Source: Betaproteobacteria bacterium
Lineage (GTDB): Bacteria > Pseudomonadota > Gammaproteobacteria > Burkholderiales > Usitatibacteraceae
Assembly (NCBI GenBank): GCA_003105245.1
Contig: PQAI01000166.1
Coordinates: 1 to 5,559 of the forward strand
Length of the DNA stretch: 5,559 nt
Direction: 5' to 3'
Shown here: positions 1-5,559 of the stretch, in pieces
Layout of the letters: each line of letters begins with the position of its first letter
Position numbering within the stretch: the stretch's first letter is position 1
Notes under the pieces: generated by a model
What the model was told of the DNA's origin: nothing
Seen by the model: only the letters and a program-made list of their open reading frames with translations
The model's database searches: none
Position numbers and translations under genes: made by a program

Positions 1-3000
1 TGGAAGTCGTGGCTCTGCGTCCGGAGCTCCCCCAGGAGGCGGCTCAGGTCCTCGAAACGCCTCGCGAGCACGTGCACCACGAGCCCCTGCTTCTGCACCT
101 GCCCGCCCACCGCCAGGAGCCGCGAGCCCAGGATCGGCCGGCGGTTTCGCTCCACGATGTCGTTCCAGACCACCAGGTTCACGTAGCCCGTCTCGTCCTC
201 CAGGGTCACGAAGAGCACACCGCTCGCGGTGGCCGGGCGCTGCCTGCAGGTGACGATACCCGAGGTGCGGATCCACTGCCCGTGGCGGGCGTCGGCCACT
301 TCCTGGGCCGTTCGCAAGCCCCTGGTTTTCAATCGGTTCCGGAGGATCGCCAGCGGGTGCCGGCGAAGCGTGAGCCCCATGGCGGCGTAGTCGCTGGCGA
401 CCTCCTGGCCCTCGCTGGGCGCCTCCAGCCCGGCCCGCGCGGATTCCATGCCCGCCGGCAGGGCCAGCCGGGTGGCCTCGTCCACGGCCAGCGTCGACCA
501 GAGGGCCTCGCGGCGGTGCCCGGCGAGCGTTGCCAGGGCGTCGGCCTTGGCCAGGTGGGCAAGGTCCGGCTTGTCCAGCTCCGCCCGTCGGGCAAGGTCA
601 TCTACGGAACAAAATAACCTTGTTTTTCTTGATATTGAAATTCTTTCCGCAGATTCCACTTTAAGTCCATTGACCCTCCCGAGACCCAGCCGGATGGCCG
701 GCTCGCCCCCCGGCCCGGGCTCCAGCGTGCTCTCCACATCGCTCGCCAGGACGTCCACCGGGCGCACCTCGACCCCGTGCCGGCGGGCGTCCTGGACGAT
801 CTGCGACGGGCTGTAGAAGCCCAGCGGCTGGCTGTTCAGGAGCGCGCAGGCGAAGGCAGCCGGCTCGTGGCGCTTGAGCCAGCAGGAGACGTAGACCAGG
901 AGCGCGAAGCTCGCGGCGTGGGATTCCGGGAAGCCGTACTCCCCAAACCCCTGTATTTGCTGATAGATCTGCTCGGCGAAGGCCTGGGCGTAGCCTCGCT
1001 CGAGCATCCCCTTCACGAGCCGGTCGCGGAAGGGCTCGATCCCGCCGCGCCGGCGCCAGGCGGCCATGGCCCGGCGCAGCTTGTCGGCCTCGCCGGGGGT
1101 GAAGCCGGCCGCCACCACCGCGAGCTGCATCACCTGCTCCTGGAAGATGGACACGCCGAGGGTGCGCTCCAGGACCCCCTTCACCGCCTCGCTGGGATAG
1201 GTCACCGCCTCCTTGCCTTCCCGCCGCCGCAGGTAGGGGTGGACCATGCCGCCCATGATCGGTCCGGGGCGCACGATGGCCACCTCGATCACCAGGTCGT
1301 AGAAGCAGGCGGGCTTCAGGCGCGGCAGCATCGACATCTGCGCCCGCGACTCGATCTGGAAGACGCCGATCGTGTCGGCGCGCTGGGCCATCTCGTAGAC
1401 GGCCGGGTCCTCGGCGGGGATGCCGGCCATCGTGAGACGGGTCTTCCGGTAGCCGTTCACGAGGTCGATGGCGCGCCGGATGCAGGAGAGCATCCCGAGG
1501 CCGAGGACGTCGACCTTGAGCAGCCCCAGGGCGTCGAGGTCGTCCTTGTCCCACTGGATGACGGTGCGATCGGGCATGGAAGCGTTCTCGACCGGGACCA
1601 GCCGCGACAGGCGCCGGTTGTCGATCACGAAGCCGCCGGGGTGCTGCGAGAGGTGGCGCGGGAAGCCGACCAGCTCGCCGGTGAGCTCCACCACCTGCCT
1701 CACGACGCGGTTTTCCGGGTCGAAGCCGGCCTCGACGAGGCGCGTCTTGAGGGCCTCGCGGTCGTCCCACCACGAGAGCGACTTCGCGAGCAGGTCCACC
1801 TGGTCGAGCGACAGGCCGAGTGCCTTGCCCACGTCCCTGAGGGCGCTGCGGGGCTGGTAGGTGATGACCACCGCCGTGAGCGCGGCCCGCTCGCGGCCGT
1901 ACTTCGCGTAGAGGTACTGGATCACCTCCTCGCGCCGCTGGTGCTCGAAGTCGACGTCGATGTCGGGAGGCTCGTTGCGTTCCTTGGAGATGAAGCGCTC
2001 GAAGAGGACGGACATGCGGCCGGGGTCCACCTCGGTGATGCCCAGGCAGTAGCAGACGGCGGAATTGGCGGCCGACCCGCGCCCCTGGCACAGGATCGAG
2101 CGGCTGCGCGCGAAGACCACGATGTCGTGCACGGTGAGGAAGAAGGGCTCGTAGCCCATCTCCGCGATGAGGCGAAGCTCGTGCTCGACGGTGGCCACCA
2201 CGGAGGCCGGCGCCCCCGCCGGGTAGCGGTGCGCCATGCCCTCGCAGGCGAGGTTGCGAAGGTGCGTGGCGGGCGTCTCGCCGGTGGGGACCAGCTCGCG
2301 CGGGTACTCGTAGCGGATCTCCGGGAGCGAGAAATCGCAGCGCGCGGCGACATCCATCGTGGCGGCCAGCAGCTTCGCGGGGTAGGCGGCGGCCAGGCGC
2401 CCGATGGGACGCAGGTAGCGCTCCGCGTTGGGCTGCAGCCGGCGCCCGGCTTCCGAGACCGGCACCTTGAGACGGATGGCGGTGAGCACGTCCTGCAGGC
2501 GCTTCCTGTTGCGCCGGTGCATGTGCACGTCCCCGGCGGCGACGAGCGGCACGCGAAGCCTCTCGCCCAGGGACTCGAGCGCGGCCAGGCGCCCCGCGTC
2601 GTCCGGCCCCTTGTGCAGCTCGACCGCGATCCACGCCCTGCCCGGGAAACGGTCGCGCACCCAGGCCCCCTCCTCCGCCGCGCCCTCCCCCGCCGGCAGC
2701 CACAAGGCGAGCAGGCCCTCGGCGGCGGCGGGGAAGTCCTCGCGCGCGAGGCGGTACTCGCCCTTGGGGGCCGCGCGGCGCGCGCGCGTGATCAGCTCGC
2801 AGAGCGCCTCGTAGCCCGCGAGCGACTGCGCCAGCAGGACGAGCCGCAGCCCGCAGGCGAGGCGAAGCTCGCTGCCCACGATGAGGCGCATCCCGGCGTC
2901 CTTCGCCGCGAGGTGCGCGCGCACGGCGCCGGAGACGGAGCACTCGTCGGTGATCGCGAGCGCGCCGTAGCCCAGCTTCGCGGCGCGGTGGACGAGCTCC

Positions 3001-3071
3001 TCCGGGTCCGACGCCCCCCTCAGGAACGAATAGTTGGAGACGCAGTGCAGCTCCGCGTAGCCGGGGACCAT
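1..3071 (-). CDS. dnaE2: Error-prone DNA polymerase DnaE2 (ImuC), C-family Pol III alpha-like; 3' end off the window
   Basis: Damage-inducible C-family polymerase that performs translesion synthesis and mutagenesis together with ImuA and ImuB. I translated the minus-strand frame from ATG 3071 codon by codon to about position 180, and spot-checked the rest; no stop was met. 1023 residues are visible, close to the usual 1030-1090. N-terminal PHP domain (about residues 5-215) opens with the DnaE2-type YAELHCVSNYSFLRGAS. Palm motifs are GRGSAANS (330-337), PDIDVDF with catalytic Asp372 and Asp374 (E. coli DnaE D401/D403 equivalents), SQHPGGF (475-481), and KVDVLGL with Asp521 (D555 equivalent). 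Fingers follow, with REGKEAVTYPSEAVKGVLE and GFPESHAASFALLVYVSCW. A helix-hairpin-helix stretch lies at about 794-860 and an OB fold at about 933-1005. The last visible codons read TQSHDF plus CA; DnaE2 proteins commonly end in xDFH, so probably only His and the stop are missing. Start supported by GAAGG upstream and by family alignment. Oddity: AT-rich rare-codon patch at residues about 801-824. Confidence 0.97.
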   Translation of the reverse strand, partial: MVPGYAELHCVSNYSFLRGASDPEELVHRAAKLGYGALAITDECSVSGAVRAHLAAKDAGMRLIVGSELRLACGLRLVLLAQSLAGYEALCELITRARRAAPKGEYRLAREDFPAAAEGLLALWLPAGEGAAEEGAWVRDRFPGRAWIAVELHKGPDDAGRLAALESLGERLRVPLVAAGDVHMHRRNRKRLQDVLTAIRLKVPVSEAGRRLQPNAERYLRPIGRLAAAYPAKLLAATMDVAARCDFSLPEIRYEYPRELVPTGETPATHLRNLACEGMAHRYPAGAPASVVATVEHELRLIAEMGYEPFFLTVHDIVVFARSRSILCQGRGSAANSAVCYCLGITEVDPGRMSVLFERFISKERNEPPDIDVDFEHQRREEVIQYLYAKYGRERAALTAVVITYQPRSALRDVGKALGLSLDQVDLLAKSLSWWDDREALKTRLVEAGFDPENRVVRQVVELTGELVGFPRHLSQHPGGFVIDNRRLSRLVPVENASMPDRTVIQWDKDDLDALGLLKVDVLGLGMLSCIRRAIDLVNGYRKTRLTMAGIPAEDPAVYEMAQRADTIGVFQIESRAQMSMLPRLKPACFYDLVIEVAIVRPGPIMGGMVHPYLRRREGKEAVTYPSEAVKGVLERTLGVSIFQEQVMQLAVVAAGFTPGEADKLRRAMAAWRRRGGIEPFRDRLVKGMLERGYAQAFAEQIYQQIQGFGEYGFPESHAASFALLVYVSCWLKRHEPAAFACALLNSQPLGFYSPSQIVQDARRHGVEVRPVDVLASDVESTLEPGPGGEPAIRLGLGRVNGLKVESAERISISRKTRLFCSVDDLARRAELDKPDLAHLAKADALATLAGHRREALWSTLAVDEATRLALPAGMESARAGLEAPSEGQEVASDYAAMGLTLRRHPLAILRNRLKTRGLRTAQEVADARHGQWIRTSGIVTCRQRPATASGVLFVTLEDETGYVNLVVWNDIVERNRRPILGSRLLAVGGQVQKQGLVVHVLARRFEDLSRLLGELRTQSHDF
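600..671 (-). other. AT-rich, rare-codon patch inside dnaE2
   Basis: By direct count, positions 601-660 contain 20 G/C of 60 (33%), while the neighbouring 60-base blocks have 42 (541-600) and 44 (661-720). On the coding strand the patch spans DnaE2 residues 801-824. It uses codons otherwise rare in this gene: AGA twice, AGG, ATA, TTA, TCA twice, ACA, AAA twice, TGT and GTA. The frame is unbroken, and the residues still fit the DnaE2 helix-hairpin-helix region (GL..ESAERI, then F.SVDDLARRA), so this is real coding sequence with a different base composition. I see no promoter or operator in it. Confidence 0.85.
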
Positions 3072-3081
3072 GGTCGACCCG

Positions 3082-3086
3082 CCTTC
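3082..3086 (-). promoter_or_regulatory. Ribosome binding site of dnaE2
   Basis: GAAGG on the minus strand, overlapping the imuB stop codon (3087-3085), with 10 nt before the dnaE2 ATG at 3071. The geometry repeats that at the imuA/imuB junction: a 13-nt gap with the Shine-Dalgarno built on the upstream stop codon. This supports coupled translation. Confidence 0.7.
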
Positions 3087-4530
3087 ACGCGAAGACGCCG
3101 TGCAGCCACCACGCGCCGGGATCGCGCCGCTCGCGGTAGATCCACACCGTCTCGCCGGCTGCGTTGGCGGCGACGAAGTAGTCGCGGCTCACGGGCTCGC
3201 CGTCCCACCACCCCGTCTCGATGCGCTCCGGCCCCGCGAGGAGCTTCAACTGCCCCTGCAGCGACGGCCCCGACTCGCCCGCCACCAGTCGCTGGGGCCG
3301 GTTGAGGAGCCAGACCGGACGGGCGCCGCCGTCGAAGCGCGCGCGCGAGGAAGCGGCCGGCGGGTTCTTCCAGCCGCGCTCGGGGCGATGGTCCTCCGCG
3401 AGCGCGATGCCGAAGACCCGCCCCTGCCCCAGCCGTGCCGCCAGGCGCTCGACGAGGCGCGCGCGCCCCACCGCCCGCTCCTCGCGGCCGGGAAGCCAGG
3501 TGCCCTCGCGAGGTGCGAAGGGCTGCAGCCGCTCGGCCACGAGGCGAAGCCCCACGGTGGGCGCGGCGAGCTCCAGGCGCGAGAGCCTTTCGCGCGCGAT
3601 CGAGAGGATGAACTCGGCCTCGCGCTCCGGCGTGGCGAAGGAAAGCACGAGGCTCGTGTGGCTGCGCCGGCCGTGCTCGAGGACGAGGTCCAGCTCCTGC
3701 ACGCCGGCGCCGCGCCCGCGCAGGTAGCCCTCCATCTCCGCCAGCAGGCGCTTGAGGGGAAAGAGGATCGCCTCCACGCCCTCGGCCTCGGCGGGAAGCT
3801 CCAGCCGGGCGCGGTAGCGCGCGGGCGGCACGAAGGGCAGCCGCGGATCGGGCACGCGGCCGGCGAGCCGATCGAGGACGCCGAGGGCCTCGGGCCCGAA
3901 GCGCTGCGAGAAGCCGGCGCGCGGAAGGGCCAGCGCATCCTTCACGCGCACGATGCCGAGATCGGCGAGGTGCTCGAGCGTGCGCCCCGGCCACTCGAGG
4001 AGGAAGAGAGGCAGGTCGGCCAGGCGCGCGGGCAGCTCCGCGATCGTCGTGCAACTGCGCACGGGGATGCCGCGGGCTTCCGCCCGGGCGAAGGCGCGCG
4101 CCGCGAGCGGCGTGGGCGCGATGCCCAGCGTGGCCTGCAGGCCCAGCGCGCGCACGCCCGCGCGCAGCGCCGCGAGGAGCTTCGCGAGGCCTCCGAAGAG
4201 CCTCACGCTGCCCTCGACCTCGAGGACGAGGCCCGCGGGCTCGATCGACACCGCGGGCGTGTACTGCGCCGCCCAGCCGGCCAGGCGCTCGAGGGCTTCG
4301 CGCTCCGCGGCCTCGTCGCGCTCGATCGAGCGAAGGTCGGCCACGAGCGCCTTGGCCGCCGCGACCGCCATGCCCTCGCGGACGCCTGCCGCATGCGCGG
4401 CGGCGTTGGCGCAGGCCACGAGCGGGCGCTGCGCGGGCCCCTCGGCCACGACGAGCGGCAGCGGCTCGGCGCGCGCCCTTTCCGCGAGCTGAAGGGGCAA
4501 TGCGGGCAGTTCGAGCGCGACCCAGAGCAC
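3085..4530 (-). CDS. imuB: ImuB, catalytically dead Y-family polymerase-like mutasome protein
   Basis: Adaptor of the ImuA-ImuB-DnaE2 mutasome; in studied species it contacts the beta clamp, ImuA and DnaE2 instead of polymerising DNA. The call is for 481 aa, typical of the family. The N-terminus MLWVALELPAL is the ImuB version of Y-family motif I, where active polymerases have the catalytic Asp (HVDMDCF in DinB). The second acidic motif (SIDEAYLD in DinB) reads SIEPAGLVLEV at 95-105, followed by the family signature SVRLFGG (108-114). Helix-hairpin-helix and little-finger-like regions follow; DHRPERGW lies at about 380-387. The C-terminal ImuB domain shows VWLLNRPQRL (406-415), GPERIETGWWDG (433-444), SRDYFVA and the terminal WWLHGVFA. 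The GTG start at 4530 is chosen because GAGGAAGG lies 7 nt upstream and it gives the normal N-terminus. The frame stays open upstream through imuA (possible ATG at 5112), but that extension has no ImuB character. Confidence 0.95.
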   Translation of the reverse strand: MLWVALELPALPLQLAERARAEPLPLVVAEGPAQRPLVACANAAAHAAGVREGMAVAAAKALVADLRSIERDEAAEREALERLAGWAAQYTPAVSIEPAGLVLEVEGSVRLFGGLAKLLAALRAGVRALGLQATLGIAPTPLAARAFARAEARGIPVRSCTTIAELPARLADLPLFLLEWPGRTLEHLADLGIVRVKDALALPRAGFSQRFGPEALGVLDRLAGRVPDPRLPFVPPARYRARLELPAEAEGVEAILFPLKRLLAEMEGYLRGRGAGVQELDLVLEHGRRSHTSLVLSFATPEREAEFILSIARERLSRLELAAPTVGLRLVAERLQPFAPREGTWLPGREERAVGRARLVERLAARLGQGRVFGIALAEDHRPERGWKNPPAASSRARFDGGARPVWLLNRPQRLVAGESGPSLQGQLKLLAGPERIETGWWDGEPVSRDYFVAANAAGETVWIYRERRDPGAWWLHGVFA

Positions 4531-4537
4531 GGCGGGG

Positions 4538-4545
4538 CCTTCCTC
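4538..4545 (-). promoter_or_regulatory. Ribosome binding site of imuB
   Basis: GAGGAAGG on the minus strand, 7 nt before the GTG at 4530. It overlaps the imuA stop codon TGA (4546-4544), so ribosomes finishing imuA sit on the imuB initiation region. This is the strongest Shine-Dalgarno in the window and decides the imuB start. Confidence 0.85.
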
Positions 4546-5164
4546 AGGCCGCCAGGCGCAGGGCGATGGGATGGACGAGGGGCGGGCCGCGCCGCTTGGG
4601 GAGGGAGACCTGCAGCAGGCCCTCGCGGCGCGCGACGACGACCCGCAGGTGCGCGGGCGTGGCGTTGGCCGCGGCGGAGGGGGAACGGAAGAGGATGGCG
4701 AGGGTGCGGCCGGCCTCCGCCGCCACCTGCAGGCGGCGAAGCCAGGCGTAGTCGGTCTTCCCGGGCAGCCAGAAAAGAGCCGCCCCGCACGCGCCCGAGC
4801 GAAGCGCCTGGTCCGCGGACCAGAGCGCCTCCTCGGCCGAGGCGGGGCGGACCACCAGGCAAGCTTCGAGGGGCACGCCGGCCAGCGCCAGCGCGGGAGC
4901 ATAGGGAAGGTGCGGCGGATTGATCCAGGCCACGGCCCGGCCCTCGCCGGCCACGGCCTTGAGGGCGGGCAGCAGGAGCGAGACCTCGCCCACCCCGGCG
5001 CCGTCGTGGAGGATTTCCACCAGCCCCGCGCGCGGCCAGCCGCCGCCGGGCAGCTCGAGATCCAGGCGCGGGTGGCCGGAGGCGATGCCGGCGGGGGCGG
5101 CCTGGTCGACATCCCCCGCGCGCCAGACGCCGGGAAAGCGCGCCGGATCGACGAGCGCGTTCAC
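4544..5164 (-). CDS. imuA: ImuA, RecA/SulA-fold mutasome accessory protein
   Basis: Small accessory protein of the mutasome; family members bind ImuB and are required for induced mutagenesis, but the exact biochemical role is unsettled. The gene encodes 206 aa. It matches the proteobacterial ImuA pattern: [23 protein letters not shown] (30-52, first 20 residues being the most typical), then [38 protein letters not shown], and [20 protein letters not shown] followed by FWLPG. The RecA-like fold is recognisable, but where RecA has the P-loop (GPESSGKTT) this protein has [11 protein letters not shown] (53-63), with Glu60 at the lysine position, so ATP hydrolysis is unlikely. The start is GTG at 5164, overlapping the lexA stop as GTGA; only a weak AGGG lies 10 nt upstream, so translational coupling to lexA is likely. 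It is followed 13 nt later by imuB. Annotators may call it SulA-like, RecA-like or 'translesion DNA synthesis-associated protein ImuA'. Confidence 0.93.
   Translation of the reverse strand: MNALVDPARFPGVWRAGDVDQAAPAGIASGHPRLDLELPGGGWPRAGLVEILHDGAGVGEVSLLLPALKAVAGEGRAVAWINPPHLPYAPALALAGVPLEACLVVRPASAEEALWSADQALRSGACGAALFWLPGKTDYAWLRRLQVAAEAGRTLAILFRSPSAAANATPAHLRVVVARREGLLQVSLPKRRGPPLVHPIALRLAA
5161..5164 (-). other. lexA/imuA stop-start overlap (GTGA)
   Basis: The minus-strand tetranucleotide GTGA carries the GTG start of imuA (5164-5162) and the TGA stop of lexA (5163-5161). The only Shine-Dalgarno-like sequence is AGGG at 5178-5175, 10 nt before the start and inside lexA. Re-initiation by ribosomes that finish lexA is the likely route to ImuA (inference). 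Confidence 0.8.
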
Positions 5165-5559
5165 AGGCGGTGGACCCTGCGGGCGTGCGCGGCCGGCGGG
5201 GCCGCGGCGGTGAGGTTGCGGATGACGCCCACGCCGATGCCCTCGATCTCGAGCGTGTCGCGCGTGAGGTCCAGGTGCAGCGTCTGGAAATCCGGGTTGG
5301 CGGGGATGAGCTCGGCCCGGGTGCCGCGAAGCTTCAGGCGCTTCACGGTGACGTCGTTGCCCAGGCGCGCGACGACGAGCTGGCCGCTGCGGGCCTCGCT
5401 CGTGCGGTGCACCACCAGCCAGTCGCCATCCAGGATGCCCTCGTCGCGCATGCTCAGGCCCCTCACCTGCAGGAGGTAGTCGGCGCGCGGGTTGAAGAGC
5501 GAGGGATCCACCGGGTAGCGGCCCAGCACGTTCTCGATGGCGAGCACGGGGCTGCCGGC
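5161..5559 (-). CDS. lexA: LexA repressor, C-terminal S24 autoprotease domain; 5' part off the window
   Basis: SOS transcriptional repressor; RecA* stimulates its self-cleavage after DNA damage. 132 residues are visible. The window edge falls exactly at the cleavage site: the first two codons (5559-5554) encode Ala-Gly, followed by [13 protein letters not shown]. The catalytic Ser in GLSMRD (codon 5454-5452) is 34 residues after the Gly, and the Lys in VTVKRLK (codon 5343-5341) is 71 residues after it. These are the same spacings as Gly85 to Ser119 and Lys156 in E. coli Lex[30 protein letters not shown] and [11 protein letters not shown] are also canonical. The DNA-binding winged-helix N-domain is outside, so operator specificity cannot be read. 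The tail after VIRN is [17 protein letters not shown], longer than E. coli's GDWL. It is the first gene of the cassette within view, with its stop overlapping the imuA start. It may be a second, cassette-specific lexA copy (lexA2), which the window cannot decide. A start at GTG 5547 would be an artefact of the truncated edge. Confidence 0.95.
   Translation of the reverse strand, partial: AGSPVLAIENVLGRYPVDPSLFNPRADYLLQVRGLSMRDEGILDGDWLVVHRTSEARSGQLVVARLGNDVTVKRLKLRGTRAELIPANPDFQTLHLDLTRDTLEIEGIGVGVIRNLTAAAPPAAHARRVHRL

Noticed and set aside
600..671. Promoter or LexA box within the AT-rich patch
   Set aside because: I found a TTGATA-like hexamer at 629-634 on the plus strand, but no -10-like sequence at 17 nt. 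On the minus strand TTTCAA and TTATTT match consensus poorly. No CTGT-N8-ACAG pattern is present.
600..671. Frameshift or gene break in dnaE2 at the AT-rich patch
   Set aside because: Codon-by-codon translation across the patch stays in one frame and keeps family spacing from the RLGLGRVNGL side to the SVDDLARRA side, so the gene is intact here.
2738..2751. 14-bp perfect palindrome CCTCGCGCGCGAGG
   Set aside because: It is made of alternating CG with short arms and is fully explained by in-frame dnaE2 codons for Arg-Leu-Ala-Arg-Glu. Similar CG runs occur at about 3340 and 3591, so this is likely chance in GC-rich DNA.
661..2943. 760-codon minus-strand frame within dnaE2
   Set aside because: Arg/Ala/Gly-rich out-of-frame reading of dnaE2. 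The true dnaE2 frame carries all polymerase motifs and stays open to the window edge.
777..3305. 842-codon open frame on the plus strand
   Set aside because: It lies wholly antisense to dnaE2 and the end of imuB, has low-complexity Arg/Gly/Ala/His-rich composition and no recognisable domain. Long antisense open frames are expected in GC-rich coding DNA.
3070..4923. 617-codon open frame on the plus strand
   Set aside because: Antisense to imuB and imuA, compositionally biased, no domain; a by-product of GC-rich codon usage.
4531..5112. N-terminal extension of imuB to an ATG at 5112
   Set aside because: The imuB frame is open through imuA, but the extension is Pro/Arg/Ser-rich, overlaps all of imuA and lacks homology to ImuB. 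The GTG at 4530 has a strong ribosome-binding site and gives the family N-terminus.

Overview
The window holds one compact, single-direction locus on the minus strand of a GC-rich genome. Sample 60-base blocks that I counted (541-600 and 661-720) are 70-73% G+C. It is the SOS-type adaptive-mutagenesis (mutasome) cassette lexA - imuA - imuB - dnaE2 (dnaE2 is also called imuC). The proteins look proteobacterial: a gamma/beta-type LexA protease domain and a proteobacterial ImuA rather than the actinobacterial ImuA' type. I would place it in a GC-rich beta- or gammaproteobacterium but cannot name a genus.

Layout in order of transcription, from high to low coordinates. (1) lexA, 5559-5161: only the C-terminal autoprotease domain is inside the window, starting exactly at the Ala-Gly self-cleavage bond. 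(2) imuA, 5164-4544: GTG start overlapping the lexA stop by 4 bp (GTGA). (3) imuB, 4530-3085: GTG start 13 nt after the imuA stop, behind a strong Shine-Dalgarno. (4) dnaE2, 3071 to the left edge: ATG start 13 nt after the imuB stop. 1023 codons are visible and no in-frame stop is met, so only about the last residue and the stop should lie outside. There is no gene-free stretch longer than 13 nt, and no RNA gene, mobile element, CRISPR array or terminator. The lexA promoter and any SOS box lie beyond position 5559.

How it works together (family knowledge applied here): LexA represses its own operon. RecA* formed on damaged DNA triggers LexA self-cleavage, which derepresses imuA, imuB and dnaE2. 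DnaE2 is the error-prone C-family polymerase. ImuB is a Y-family-like protein that has lost its polymerase active site and acts as the bridge to the sliding clamp. ImuA is a RecA-fold accessory protein without a usable Walker A. The DnaE2 catalytic aspartates and the LexA Ser/Lys dyad are all present, so the cassette looks functional.

The system itself is described. The main oddity is a roughly 65-70 nt AT-rich, rare-codon patch (about 33% G+C over 601-660) inside the otherwise GC-rich dnaE2 frame. It changes neither the reading frame nor the family alignment. Smaller points are the lack of an obvious canonical clamp-binding motif in ImuB, a Glu at the Walker-A lysine position of ImuA, and an extended LexA C-terminus that reaches into the imuA start.
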